A DNA stretch of 64,000 bases, taken from the NCBI GenBank assembly GCA_038503035.1, contig JAVSML010000049.1:496001-560000 (forward strand), given 5' to 3'. This document shows positions 10,010 to 21,489 of the stretch, one piece after another. Origin of the DNA: Crocodylus rhombifer (taxonomy: Eukaryota > Chordata > Crocodylia > Crocodylidae). A program made the translations under genes and the position numbers. Within the stretch, counting starts at the first letter, position 1. Each line of letters begins with the position of its first letter. Below the pieces are notes generated by a model that did not search any database, was not told where the DNA came from, and worked only from the letters and a program-made list of their open reading frames with translations.

Positions 10010-10040
10010 TTTATTCTAGAGTAATTTACTCTAGAATAAA
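10010..10040. repeat. Perfect 15-bp inverted repeat, 1-base spacer
   Basis: The left arm TTTATTCTAGAGTAA (10010-10024) is followed by one T and by its exact complement (10026-10040). It lies just inside the left end of the family B element and could form a hairpin or be a subterminal protein-binding palindrome. Confidence 0.9.
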
Positions 10041-10179
10041 CCCATCCCAGGGCAGGCATCTACACATGTGAAGAGGCAGAAGCAGATTTGATGCTCAATG
10101 TTCATGGCAGCAGTATGCTCCTGACACTGGCAGCTCTGCACCGGAGCCCTTCAACACCCAAGGGGGGCTCTAGGCTGCC

Positions 10180-11025
10180 TGTGACAGGAGTGCCTCATCT
10201 GGGGTCCGCCTATCGGTGACCCTGCCCTCCTCTTATGGGCCAACCACCTGCCTTCTCACCTGCCATGCCTTGTTAAATTATTTCGTAGATGGTAATTAGT
10301 GGGAAGCTGCCCATTTATTGCCCTGATGCCAGGGAGCGCTATGTGTGCCTCCTTTTCCTTCCCTACGCCACAGCCCAAGCCTCACAGATGACACTGATGT
10401 GGTTTGATCTGGGCCTTGTTGCAATTTGGCCCTCCCCTTGTCCTTCCTGGGCTTTCCACAGCCCTATCTTGCACCATGCGCTCCCTAGCACTTGGGTTCT
10501 CTGCAGCCCTGTTTCACACTGCACCCTCACTGGCACTCGCTGCCCCCTCTCTCTGGGGGTTCCTAGCTGCCCCCTCGCTCTGGGGCTGGGGTTCCCACAC
10601 TGCTTCGGGTCCCCTGTGAGGTCTCCTCCAACCCCTAATAGCCTCACCAAAACCACTGGTCAAAACAGCAAACACAAAACATAAGCCTTTGGGCTATAAC
10701 ATAAACCCAAGCCACCTGGCTAAAACATCATTCAATCCCTACCAGGGAATACTCCATCCTATAACAGCATCAGGAGCTGTTCATGCAATCAGACCTCACC
10801 CCCTTGCTTGCTCCAGCAGAGCTCCCTTCCCCCTTGGCTACCAGCGGGGAACTGCTCTCCTGGCCTCAGGCCTGGAATTTATGTGAGAGCCAGGCCCTGC
10901 CCCTTCCAGTCAGCTGATCAGGTGAAGGTGCAACCCATTCCCTCCTTAACTGGTTGTCCCGGCAACCAGCACCTGGGTTCCTACCTCTGCTCTGAGAGTA
11001 TCAGGCACCTTAGTGTCTTGCTACA
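10180..11025 (-). mobile_element. Candidate solo LTR nested in family B element
   Basis: Read on the minus strand it starts TGTAGCAAGACAC and ends CTCCTGTCACA, the TG...CA form of an LTR. A TATA-like 'cacataaattcc' lies at about 10870-10881 on minus. The left 220 bases match the LTR fragment at 6033. The flanking pentamers CTGCC and CTCCT agree at only 3 of 5 positions. No internal retroviral or Gypsy sequence adjoins it. Confidence 0.42.
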
Positions 11026-11640
11026 CTCCTCAGGAGGTGGCAGGGAGCATGGGGCCAGGAGCCAGCTGCCTCCTGGTGAGGGCTAGGACACTGCTCCATG
11101 CCCCTGGGAGTTCCTGCAGTGGGCTCCACCACCAGAGCCCAGGAAAAGACAATATCCTTCTGCCCTAGCAGCAGGGAGCTCCCAACCCCTGCTCCATGAT
11201 CTCAGGTCATGACACTGAGGCTGGGAGATAAGAATCTGTAGGCTCCAGCTCAGCCTTTGCAAAGCCAAGGCTGGGAGATAAGAATCTAAAAGACCCCTCT
11301 CTGGAGTCATGATTGTGGAGCAGGGGCTGGGAGCTCCCTGCTGCTGGGGCAAGAGGACATTGTCCCTACTTGGGCTCCAGTGGCAGAGCCTGCCCTAGCA
11401 GCAGGCAGCTTCCAGGAGCAGGAAGCAATCTGTCCCCTGCTGCCCAGCTGACCGGGAGCACATTTGTTCCTAGTCAGCCATCTACACTACTGTAGTGCAG
11501 AGTAATTACTTGTATTTATAGGCAGCAAATTTACTTGGGATTAGAACAAATTACTGTGCAGTAAGCATCTGCACATGTAGATACTAACATTTACTGTGCA
11601 TTAGCTCTAATCTCAGGTAAAGCATCTCAACATACCCCTA

Positions 11641-12638
11641 GAATGCAATCAAAATGTTGTAGTTCACAGAGTTATTGATTGAAAAAGCGGGGAGAGGGGA
11701 GGCCTTTAAATAATTCCTGAAATACTGACTATGATCTGGGATCCCATCAAAACACAATTTTGCAAAAAAATTTCCAGTGAAGATTAGTAGGGAGTAATTA
11801 TGAATAGATTCACTTCCCAGCCCAGAGAGAAACCAGTGCCATACCTAAGCATGTCTGGGATCCTGGCCCCAGGGTAGGACTTACTATTCAAACTTTTGTA
11901 ACACAAAGCCTTGTAATTGCCTTGTCTGGCACAGACTGTAATCCCTAGAGTAAAGCCAACTGAAACAAAGAATTTCTGTTTGTAATAAATGTAGACGCAC
12001 AGAAATTTCATTTTGAAATGAGATACAAAGTGTGTGTTTGAAACTGCCACATGATTAATTTTGTGAAAATGCTGAGTGCAAGTTCAAAACTTCATGAAAG
12101 TTTTGAAATGTTTGAACTTTATTTCATGGCCATCACTTCTATATTTTACTGTGCTTCATGACACATCACAAGCATACTTTGTCAAAATGATTACAACTCC
12201 AACAGGAGACCTTTTGATAAAGAAAAAATAAAGATGTTTCAATCCTTGATTAGTAGCCACTGCCCTTTATGATTTAAAAATACAGTATGTTCCAACACTG
12301 CTATGTCACTATAACATGTCAGAAATAGTTCGATATATTGTACACATCATGAAAAAAGGTAAAAATGAATGACTTCTAAATGTTTTTTAAATACATTTTC
12401 CAAAATCATCTTGGGAATTTTCACTTAAACTTGATCCAATTTGCAAAAACATATACCTTTTAGCAACAAAAAATTATGATGAAAATATGTAATCATGCTG
12501 TCCTTGCCTCTTGCATCCCCAGAAAACAGACAAACCTCTTTCTTTAATAACTTGAGTCATCTGACAGGTAAGCAACCCTTTATACTTGCCTGTCTTTCTC
12601 ATTGTCACAATCATCTTAATATTTGCATCCATTCATAT
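11641..12638. other. No gene seen
   Basis: AT-rich sequence with no recognisable repeat ends or coding similarity. The minus frame at 11784-12050 has low-complexity composition and no family match. Confidence 0.55.
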
Positions 12639-12646
12639 ATGATAAA

Positions 12647-13335
12647 CAGAGATCCAGGTTTTCTGTTTCCCGTGGAAAAATGGAGAAAACCATGGATTTC
12701 CCCTTTTTATCAGAGAAAACCTAGATTTCTCCTTTTAGCAGAGAAACCCATGGAATCCCTGTGTTTGCAAAGAGCTCTGCAGGCTGGTTGAGCTCCAGCC
12801 TGCAAGAGCTGTTTGCAAACAGGGCAGGAAACCTGGGGCCTGTGCGGTTAGTGGGGCTTGCAGGAGGATGGGGGCCACTCTGGCAGTGCGGGGAGGTTGC
12901 AGGTCATGGCTGCGGGCACCGGCAGGGCTGGGGGGGAGTCAGGAGCTGACCCCACCCCTAACCAAGCAGGCAGCAGCAGTGAGGTAGTCAGCTCCATGCT
13001 GCTTCTGCTCCAGCTCTTGAGGGCAGTGACTTGCAGACTTGGGTGCCTGGCCCCATAGTCCTGGGAGCTGGGGGCCCCTCTGCCAGGGCTGGGGGGCAGG
13101 GGCTGTGGGTGGGGGCAAGAGACATGAATAGGGTGGGGGGGTTGTTGTGGGGGCAAGTGAGGGGCACCAGCAGGGTTGGGGGGGCTTTAGGGTGCAGTAA
13201 GAGGTACCATCAGGGCCGGGGGGGGGGCTTTGGGTTGTAGTGAGGGGCACCAGCAGGGCTGGGAGGGCTGTGGGGGGGAGGGGAGTTAATAATGGATTTG
13301 TGTTTTTTTTAAATTAGAGAAAATAGGGATCCCTG
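12647..13335. mobile_element. Non-autonomous hAT-like element with 8-bp duplication
   Basis: A perfect octamer, ATGATAAA, flanks the element at 12639-12646 and 13336-13343. The ends are CAGAGATCC on the left and CAGGGATCC when the right end is read on minus, with 'ttttctgttt'-like and 'ttttctctaa'-like continuations. The 689-bp interior is GC-rich, with a 45-50 base minisatellite at its right, and encodes nothing recognisable. Duplication length and CAGRG ends fit hAT elements. Confidence 0.85.
13085..13275 (+). repeat. G-rich minisatellite
   Basis: Three to four degenerate units of about 45-50 bases, each with 'gaggggcaccagcaggg', a G run and 'ctttrgggtgcagt'-like text. The runs of G (for example 13217-13226) could favour quadruplexes. 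It lies entirely within the element at 12647-13335. Confidence 0.7.
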
Positions 13336-13343
13336 ATGATAAA

Positions 13344-13907
13344 GACTATAAAAATTCCGTTCAAGATCATATCAGGCAGTAGTTCTCAATCCTTCCCATG
13401 TCATGACCCCATATTACAAAAGGACAAACATTCAGCAATACTTCTTTTCTATCCATAGAGAGCAGGTAGTTATGAATTGGATGTGCAATTCCCATGGGTT
13501 ATTCCTGGCATAGTCCATCCTTGATCACAATGAGAATGCCCTGCTTTAAAGGCTGATTCATCACAGAATGATGAAATCTTGTTTGAAATTTGCTGTACTT
13601 TTTTCATCTGTCATAAAATGTTGGAATAATCTGAACTGTGATCCTGAAAACACATGGTGAACAGTCGGCTTACAGAATGTTCTTGGCAAGAAATAAGACA
13701 CTCACGAAACAGCAATAATTCAAAGTTCATGAATGTAGTAGTAGATCAAACAGCTCCCACTAAAGAAGGCAAGCAATAAACTCTGTGCTCATGGTATTTG
13801 TACTATGTAATCAGAGAGGACTTCAGGGCAGAGGGCTGAATCACATATGACTGAAAGAGACATAACAATTAAGCCATAAAACACTGAAGTGGATCTTGAG
13901 GACTTAT
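13344..13907. other. No gene seen
   Basis: Unique-looking AT-rich sequence between two DNA transposons. Confidence 0.55.
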
Positions 13908-15460
13908 GGGTTAGGGACAGAAATTACATATAAACTGGTTTAAGTGATCAGAAACAGGTTTAAGCCTGTAAAAGAACAGGTGCTCAGTGCACATAAACCA
14001 GTTTAAGTGTGGCTGAAACCGGTTTGAGATAAACCTGGTTGAATGTAGTATCAGACTTAACTGATTTGGGTCAAACTGGTTTATGCAATGTCTATCCCAG
14101 ACCCCTTGCTGGTTTAAGATAAACCAGACTCCCCCCTGCATGCTGTCTGGGCTGGGCAGGACTCTCTGCTCCACAGCAGGGCTGGCCCCTCCCCTCTGCT
14201 CCTGGGTTGGAGCTCTGGCAGAGACTTGCAGGCACAGAACACCTGCCTGGCTTTTCCCTGCTAAGCAGGGATTATTCCCCACTTCCCTGTGCCTTACACA
14301 GACACCTCAGCAATAGGGCATGGCCAGGCCCTGACAGGCCAATGAGTATGATTGGGGAGGTATTTAAATCCTCACCCTGGCCTGCATGATCCCCAGCCAA
14401 GAGAGGGGATCCCCAGTCTAGAGAGGGAAGGGGGGAAGCAACCCTTGGCAGGCTTTGCTCCACTCACTGTTCAAGCGCCAGGGACGTGGTGGTGTTGCTA
14501 CATGCCAGCCCCTGGTCAGCACACCGAGAAGGCAGGGTGGGAGGCAGGTTTAAACTTGCCCTCCCTCCCCTCTCCCACCAGCATGGGACTCCAGTCAGGG
14601 TTTACCTGGCAGAGGAACAGCAACTTCTGCTGGACTTTTCCCCCTCACTCCCCACTGGAGTACAGGGGCCTGGGGACGTGGCCAGACACTGCTCCTGGCC
14701 AACAGCCTGAAGCAAAGCAGGCTGAGGGAGGGGGTATAAGCAAGGCAGAGGGAGAAGCCTGGCAGGGACTGCTGTGCCCTTGCCAGGCAGACCCCAGATG
14801 GGGTGCCCTATGAGTGGGAGAGGGAAGGGAGGGAGGATTAAACCTCCCTCTCTCCCTCCCCCTCCTCCACAATTGCTTCATGCTGCCAACCCAGGGTTGG
14901 TATGTGGCCCCACCTTCATGGCTTGAGTGGGGGTGGGGAGAACAGCCTGGCAGAGGCTGCTATGCCCCTTCCAGGCAGACCCCAGCTTGTGTCCCATGCC
15001 CTCCTGTCTGCCTCAGCATGCTGGCCAGGATCTGGTCACAACCCCCACCCCAAGCAGGGAAAACCCTGACTGCAGTCCCAAGTAGGTTTTCCCACCTCCA
15101 CCCCCACCCCCTTCTCAGCCAGCTGGAGCAGTGATAGTGCTCTAGATAGGGAGCAGAGGGGTGGGGTCAACCCTGCTCTGCTGGGGCAGACAGCACAGCC
15201 AAGCCCAAGTCTACAAAGCATCCTGGGATGCATGAAGACTGTGAGTTAACTTCAACCAGGAGGGGGTCTGGGACAGAGGTCCCTTAAACTGGTTTGACCT
15301 AAATCGGTTAAGTCTGATACTACATTCAACCAGGTTTATCTTAAACCAGATTCAGCCATTTAAAACTGGTTTGTGCGCACTGAACTTCTGTCCTGTTACA
15401 GGTTTAAACTGGTTTCTGATCACTTAAACTGGTTTACGTGCAACTTCTGTTCTTAGCCCC
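13908..15460. mobile_element. Family C element with ~230-base inverted repeats
   Basis: This is the most complete family C copy with symmetrical ends. The left arm, 13908-14140, and right arm, about 15228-15460, are inverted repeats of each other through shared blocks: 'taaaccagtttaagtgatcagaaac', abbreviated by mismatches; 'gttgaatgtagtatcagactta'-like text; and 'cccagacccc.tcctggtt'. The ends read GGGTTAGGGACAGAAAT and, on minus, GGGGCTAAGAACAGAAGT. The 1.1-kb interior is GC-rich with repeated 'ccctccct' and 'gccaggcagacccca' phrases. No coding is recognisable. Confidence 0.8.
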
Positions 15461-16409
15461 TGTGATTCAAAGAAGTGTGAAGGATCACTTAACCTGTTGT
15501 GTAAATCAGGTTTATGGCTCTATTGTCTTACCAAAGTAAAAGGAAGCTGCCAGAACAGAAGAGTGAATGTGCTCATCTACATTAGTGCGGCCTAGTGTGT
15601 TTATAATATCCATCTCTGTATGGATAGATATCTGGAGGTAGGACTATTGCTGATTAGTCTGCGTTTCCTTCTAGTTTCCAATATAAATGATCTGTGTGCA
15701 AGAAATGCAGGACTTTGCAATGTTAAATGTGAGTAGATTACACAAAGACAAAATACAGCTGACCACAACTTTGCCATCTAGGATCTTGGAGATTATTGTT
15801 GTCTGACACATTCAGATATCAATCAGTTCATCTTTTTTCTATAAGCACATAATTAGTTTTCTATGCTTATATGAAACCACTCATCTCCTACTGTACCATC
15901 TTTGATTTGATAAAACCCTAAAATGGAAACAGAAATGAAAAGAGAGACAAACCTGTAACTTCACAGTCTGTCTTCATCTGTAAATTGATCAGGTAATATT
16001 AGAACTTTAGCATCAACAAAAACTACAATTAAGTCTATTAATTCTATATCTCCTCTTTCTTTCCCCTTATCAGTCCATTCTCCTTAATCCTGCTTCATAA
16101 TTGACTTCAGCCCCAAAGTGGCTAGGTTTGTTGTTCTGGGGCCTCTATATCCCCCCCCCCCAAAAAGTCCAAAACCACTGCAAGCTTTTTTTTTCTAAAT
16201 TTTTCTAAAAAAGAGAAAAAAAACAAAATAAATTGGAAAAAAGTATGAGACATCTCTATTTATAAATGTAACCTAAATAACCAAAACATAAAATGTTTAA
16301 ACTATACATATAAAATTGTCATCAAGAGAAAAGTCACACTGTGAGAACAGGAGGCAACTGAAAACACTTAAGAAAAGTTTGAATTTAAAATGTTTGCAGA
16401 TGATTTATA
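15461..16409. other. No gene seen; C10 and A/T tracts
   Basis: AT-rich sequence with a C run at about 16150-16160 and A-rich tracts at 16190-16230. A short 'gctcatctacattagtgcgg' near 15570 resembles a family B end but has no partner. Confidence 0.5.
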
Positions 16410-16905
16410 CAGGGTGCATCTACATGATTAACAATAAATTTCAGAGTTAATAACAATTAACACGATGCAATAAACTTTGAAGCCATTTGAGCCACAGTAA
16501 ACTGCTTCCAGGCAGAACATCTACGCAAGCACCTGGGACAGTAGCAATTTGAGCCAGGATGGAGCAGCCCTGGGCTAGAAGAAGGCCGTGGGGGAGAGGC
16601 AGGGTTAGCTCAGGGCTCTGGGTGGCAGTGTCAGTTGGCAGACAGGCTGGCAGGAGCCAGGGGTCTGGCCCCTGGCTGGTTAGGATAACTGGAAGCAATG
16701 TGTATCTGCTGGTTGCTGTCTATGCTTGTGTTTGATCGTACTTAATGGCTCTGCCATAAGACGCTACTGTCCTATAAGATAGTAAGTATCTTACAACAGA
16801 GTTAATTAGTTTACTGTGCCCTGATACTGGTGCATGTGTAGACTGTGATGCTTTAGTGCAGTGCTAATTAGTCAAATACAGTAAAGCGCATGTGTAGGTG
16901 CACTG
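16410..16905. mobile_element. Family B MITE
   Basis: The ends CAGGGTGCATCTACATG (left) and, on minus, CAGTGCACCTACACATG (right) are inverted repeats of 17 bases with few mismatches. Subterminal text such as 'gatgctttagtgcagt' and 'aatacagtaaag' is shared with other family B copies. The centre is GC-rich and non-coding. Flanking octamers do not match. Confidence 0.75.
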
Positions 16906-17800
16906 ACAGAGTGGGACCTGCATTTTGGCTCTGATCACATATGCTCTGCTGTCCTTAATAGCACAAGAGTTATACATTTTTAATTTTTAAATGATTTATA
17001 AATACAGCACAAAAACCAGAAATACATATGTATCAGCTACCCATCATCAAACATATGCATCATCAACCTGAACTACATATATTTCTGTTCTAATCAATAA
17101 TTGATATAGGAGAAAGAGAAAAAAGGAAAGTAAAGGAAGGAGAGAAGACAGGGGGATAAAAGAGGAAAACAGAAGTGTACAAGGAGTAATAATTTAGTTA
17201 CCCAAGTAGTTTAAATAGTCAATCTTTTAAAATTGTACCAAACTTGTTGTAGCACTTATATCTGCAAAACAAGACTCTTGGCTTTGCAACACACCTAGAC
17301 ACAATCAGTGGCCCCTCATCAGTACAGACTGCATTATCACTCAACCAAATAACATGAATAACATCTGAAGTTCATTCACCTGCACGTCTACTAACATCAT
17401 ATACGCCATCACCTGCTTACAGAGCCCCTCTGCTTTCTGCACTGGACAAATTGGGAAATCCCTACGTGTATGAATGAACAAACAGTGATTTGGCATTAGT
17501 TACAAAAAAACACACAAGCCTGGAGCAGAACACTATAACCTCCCTTGACATCCCATCGCTGACCTCAGAATGGCTGTTCTTTAAAAACACAACTTCAGTG
17601 TGAAATTCCAAAATGAAAAATCATCCACAGACTGGATTTTGTTAAGTATGGTCTAAAAAGGGAGTGCAGATTCTTATTTCATTACCTGGATAAGCTTCTG
17701 TGATGCCTTTCTCCCTATAGGTTTCATCCTTGTTTGCCTCATACACTGTTCGCCCTCCCTCCATTCCCTCTCTTTTTGTATTTAAATAATTCTCTTTTAT
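16906..17800. other. No gene seen
   Basis: AT-rich sequence with purine-rich stretch 17108-17170. No recognisable element or gene. Confidence 0.5.
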
Positions 17801-17819
17801 TGGACACATTGCTCTGTGC

Positions 17820-18583
17820 CCCGCTCTCCTGCCATATGATAGCCAGCTCTAGGTTCCCCTGGGTGCCAGCCCAAGGCTGGCAGGGGACCAGGGTCAGGCT
17901 TGGGCTCCAGGGAATGGGGGGCAGTTGTTTCCCAGCCCCATGCTCCAGGGCTAGGAAATTGTTCTCTCCCTCACAACTGTTTCCCAGTACTCTGCGCCAA
18001 TCTGCTGATGAGGCAAGGAGCTGGGAAACAACTGTGGGAGAGCGGACAATTTCCCAGCCCCCTGACCCAATTGGTTGGTAGGGCAGCTGACAGTGAACCC
18101 TCAGCTGGGCAGGAAATCTCTGCCCAGCCAGGGGCTGGCTTGGAGCTATCCTGCCCATGGGGCAGCTTCTGGCCAGACCCTGGCTGAGTGGGGAAGCAAG
18201 AGCTCCTCAGTCCTGGAGCTACTTAGCTCCCCACTCCTGTGGGGTGCCAAAAGCCCTGCAGCACCGGGGGGGGGCAAGGGGCAGAGAAGGACACAGTCCC
18301 TTCACTGATCAGATTCCAGCTCTTGGGGGAAGCCAGGAACTGAACAATGCGAGGACTGGGCTCTGTGCTAGACTGGCTGATCAAGAGCAAATTTGTTCCT
18401 GGTCAATATCTGTACAAGCCCTATAGGCACAGTTTAGTACCTATAGTTACAGGTACTAGCTAATTTCTCAGTAGACTAATTTACTGGACACTGACTGCTG
18501 TGCACAGTTACATAGTGATGCTTTACTGTGCAGTAGATTAGTCTACTGACCAGTAAGGCATCTCATGTAGATATACCCTAAGA
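17820..18583. mobile_element. Family B element, right half with GC-rich core
   Basis: The right end, read on minus as TAGGGTATATCTACATGAG, and 150 bases of 'gtagactaatttactg' and 'gatgctttactgtgcagtag' text identify family B. The left 600 bases are GC-rich, with repeated 'ccaagccc..ggg' and 'gctgggaaac' motifs like the cores of other copies. A matching left end was not found. Confidence 0.5.
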
Positions 18584-18589
18584 TCACAG

Positions 18590-19235
18590 ATATAAAGTTA
18601 GTAGCTAATTAGCTTTGGCCAATGCTTACACAGTATATATTGCCGATTCTTCTGTTTGGAATCTCTCTCAAACATAGCTTTACTCTGTATTTATTTCAAA
18701 TTCCTAGAGAGAGGAAAAGTATGAGCATAAGTTTTTTGTTAAGGTATAACAAATGATTCCCCCCGCCCCCGTATAGGCACACAGGAGGTGAAAATTGGTA
18801 TATCTGGCTATTTGGGAATCCTTTATGAACTTATATGGGAAATTTATTTACAGTTTTGGAATCTGGGTTATTTTCTGCATCACTGAAAGGATCCTGAACA
18901 GAGGACTTAAAATCAGAGAATGCTCCTGTGTGGTACAGAAACATAGGCAAGAAAATAGAAGCCATTTTGTTACTTGCCTGGATCTGCCATCTTTTTCATT
19001 AAGTCAGTGGAGCTCAGCCTCTGTCACAGAATTGTGTCATCTGGCCATGTTATCTGCTAGCAGTCTAGTTGCTGCTTCCTAGCCAACAAATTTCCAGACC
19101 TGTGGGGAGCCTCATGGATTGGATGCTCTGGCTCTGAGTGCTAGAATTCACCAGTTTGCAGTTGCACTGGTGCATGGGATTGCTCCATGGCTGGATGAAG
19201 GCATACCTGGTTGGACTGGCATGCAGCCAAATCTG
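18590..19235. other. No gene seen
   Basis: Mixed sequence. The 95-residue plus frame at 18795-19082 has no family resemblance. Confidence 0.45.
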
Positions 19236-19239
19236 GACA

Positions 19240-19729
19240 CGCGAACTCGGGCCGGCGCATAGCCAGATCTAGGCATGTAAGATCTTCTTCCTGCTTCCAG
19301 ATGCCTATGGGATTTGTAGTCCACAGTCGCAGTCAGCAGTAAGTTTTTAGCGGGGCAGTGCAGCTCTGTCCTCAGGGGATGGGAAGTTTAACGCCCCTCC
19401 ATGGCCCTAGACCCCAGCTGGGGCTTGCCTGGGGGAGACAGTCCCTGCCTACCTCCCCCTCTCCCCCAAACCTTCTCTACTGGAGCAGACACCCCAGCAT
19501 GCCGGGGGACTATATTTTAACTTGAATCAGGAAGGGGTCTGGGACAGAAGTTTCATAAAGTGGTTTGACCTAAGTCAGTTAAGTCTGATACTACATTCAG
19601 TCAGGTTTACCTTAAACCAATTCAGCCATTTTGAAACTAGTTTATGTGCACTGACCTTCTGTTCTGTTACAGGTTTAAGCCATTTGTTCATGCCTTAAAC
19701 TGATTTATGTGTAATTTCTGTCCCTAGCC
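19240..19729. mobile_element. Family C element, one end missing
   Basis: The right end '...tgtaatttctgtccctagcc' is the inverted form of the GGCTAGGGACAGA terminus, and the preceding 190 bases follow the family C arm. The part near 19285-19345 ('cttcctgcttccag', 'gtagtccacagtc') matches the inverted core of the copy at 2343-3140. The left terminus is absent. Confidence 0.65.
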
Positions 19730-19739
19730 TGTGTGAGCA

Positions 19740-20875
19740 ACAGCGATCTTCAAGCCTTACACAACTCTGTTACGTTGTTCTACTTCTAGAAAGGAAAAGC
19801 CTGTATCACAGACGCATACTTAGAAAGGCCAAGGAAATTAATGGTGCTGCAGCTTATTTAAACTCAGTAAAACTAAAAGAACATGGATCCAACAAACTGG
19901 GATCCAAATATGCCAGTCTAGCAGAATACCTCTACCAGCACAGTGACACATCATTTGTAGTATGTATTTGTGATGATAGATCAGTTGCCCGTCTACTTGC
20001 AGCCCCTGGCAAAGAGAATATAGCCAGGGATGGCTGGAGTGTGGCAGTACTCTAAATTAACCCCCTACTTGCTATAATTTGCAGCTGGTATTAAAACAAC
20101 AGTCCTTATACCATGGGGAATATTCCTGTGCTGAGCAGAACTCAGCCAGAAGAGAACCAGTTAGTTTAGCTATTAATTTTTTAAAGAAGCAAAAGTCTTT
20201 CCTATAACTTCCTGAACAGGATTTGTTTGAACTCTTCTCATGACTCAGGCCTTTCAAAGCTACTCTTGGTTCAAAGCTGCATATGAAGAAAGTTATTCCT
20301 CAGGCAGTTGAGTTTAATTTTAGGTGTGGTAGCATATGGATTCATGCTGATAAATTCACAACATTTTATGAAACTCTGGCAAGGCAATAACAACCTGGTG
20401 TCTGTTCACCGGTCTCAAGAAGCACTGATATCTCCTCCCCTGAAATTAAATGTTGCAAATACTGAAATTGATCAACAAATCTTTCCGCTGCAGATTATCA
20501 TTCTGGTCTGATATTAATGCATTATCTTCCTTGTGTACAAGAACTAACAGATTTCCCTCATGCTTTAAGCACTCCACTTAACTTCACTATATCTCTACAT
20601 TCTTAGTTTAATCCATGTCATTTTACATCTCAGTCCCCTCCTGAGGTTTCTCCTTTCTCAGAAATCTCCATCTCTAACTGGAAAACCTAATGCAATTGTG
20701 CATGGTGTTCTTGTTTTGTTTGCACACCACTGCAGCATAATGTAGTGGCGGATAACAAATTCCTTGAAATCAGAGGTAAACAAACTGGCATTTTTGTCTG
20801 TCTGTCATATTAGGTGGGTAATAGATCTGAAGAGTAAACAAGCACCAGATCCTTACAGAATTTTCAGTAGTCTTT
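19740..20875. other. No gene seen
   Basis: AT-rich sequence. Short frames at 19800-20030 and 20308-20511 do not match anything I recognise. Confidence 0.5.
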
Positions 20876-20885
20876 CATGAATAAG

Positions 20886-21205
20886 GCAGTGGCAATGCAT
20901 AGCACGGGGGTGCACGTGCAGCCCCTGAGAACGCTGGTGCGCCCCCTGACTGGCTGCACTTGTCACTTAAGCGACAGGAAGGGGGGGGGGCAGGTGGGAT
21001 TCCGGTTCCCCCCCCCCCCGCAAGCACTGGCTGGGGAGTGGACTGCCACGGCACTCCCAAAAGTGGCTGCAGCCACTTCCAGAAGCAGCCGCAACGATCA
21101 TCCACCTTGCGATTGGCTGCAGAGGGACATAACCCTAACACTGACTGATTGGGGGTGGGGAGGGACACGTGCCCCCGCTGACTAAGGCAGCACCAGTCGC
21201 CCATG
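20886..21205. mobile_element. Candidate GC-rich MITE
   Basis: A GC-rich island in AT-rich surroundings is bounded by inverted phrases: 'gcacgggggtgcacgtg' on the left and, on minus, 'cagcgggggcacgtgtccc' on the right. It contains G11 and C10-11 runs (about 20985 and 21012). No flanking duplication was identified, so the boundaries are approximate. Confidence 0.4.
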
Positions 21206-21288
21206 GGATCAGGTGAACATCCAAACTGCCAAAGCCCTGAAGCCACCTGAAATATGATTTCTAATCGGGTGCTATTTAGTTAGGGCAC

Positions 21289-21481
21289 TAGTTTTCAATC
21301 TATTTTCATTTGTGAACCCCTAAAAAAAATTTAAATTGAGGCGCAGGTCCCTTTGAATTGTAAGTGTAGGTATTCATATACTTTTGATTGCTCATAGTCA
21401 TCTTTGTGGACCCCTTAGACATAGTCTGCAGACCCCCCGCCCTCCAAGTGTTCACTGACCACAGATTGAAAAGTACTGATT
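21289..21481. mobile_element. 193-bp hAT-like MITE with perfect 8-bp duplication
   Basis: TAGGGCAC occurs directly before (21281-21288) and after (21482-21489) a 193-base segment. The segment's ends are imperfect inverted repeats sharing TTTTCAATCT, followed by 'ttgtgaacccct' on the left and its counterpart 'agtgttcactgacc' on the right. It also contains 'tttgtggaccccttagacat', a phrase typical of an abundant amniote interspersed repeat. No coding potential. Confidence 0.82.
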
Positions 21482-21489
21482 TAGGGCAC

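Larger units (their letters stand above)
9973..11640. mobile_element. Family B DNA transposon with GC-rich core
   Basis: The left end TAGGGTACATCTACACAT and the right end, minus strand TAGGGGTATGTTGAGATG, are imperfect inverted repeats. The right 160 bases carry the family phrases 'ttactgtgcagtaa' and 'acatgtagata'. Related ends occur at 16.4, 18.6, 31.8, 34.6, 36.2, 43.2, 44.5, 59.3 and 60.9 kb. The interior holds a candidate solo LTR and GC-rich sequence. Flanking octamers do not match, so the target duplication is lost or the ends are misplaced. Confidence 0.6.

Noticed and set aside
14352..14813. 153-residue frame and neighbouring frames on both strands
   Set aside because: They fall in the GC-rich core of a family C element. 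Length follows from low stop-codon density, and overlapping frames on both strands argue against coding.
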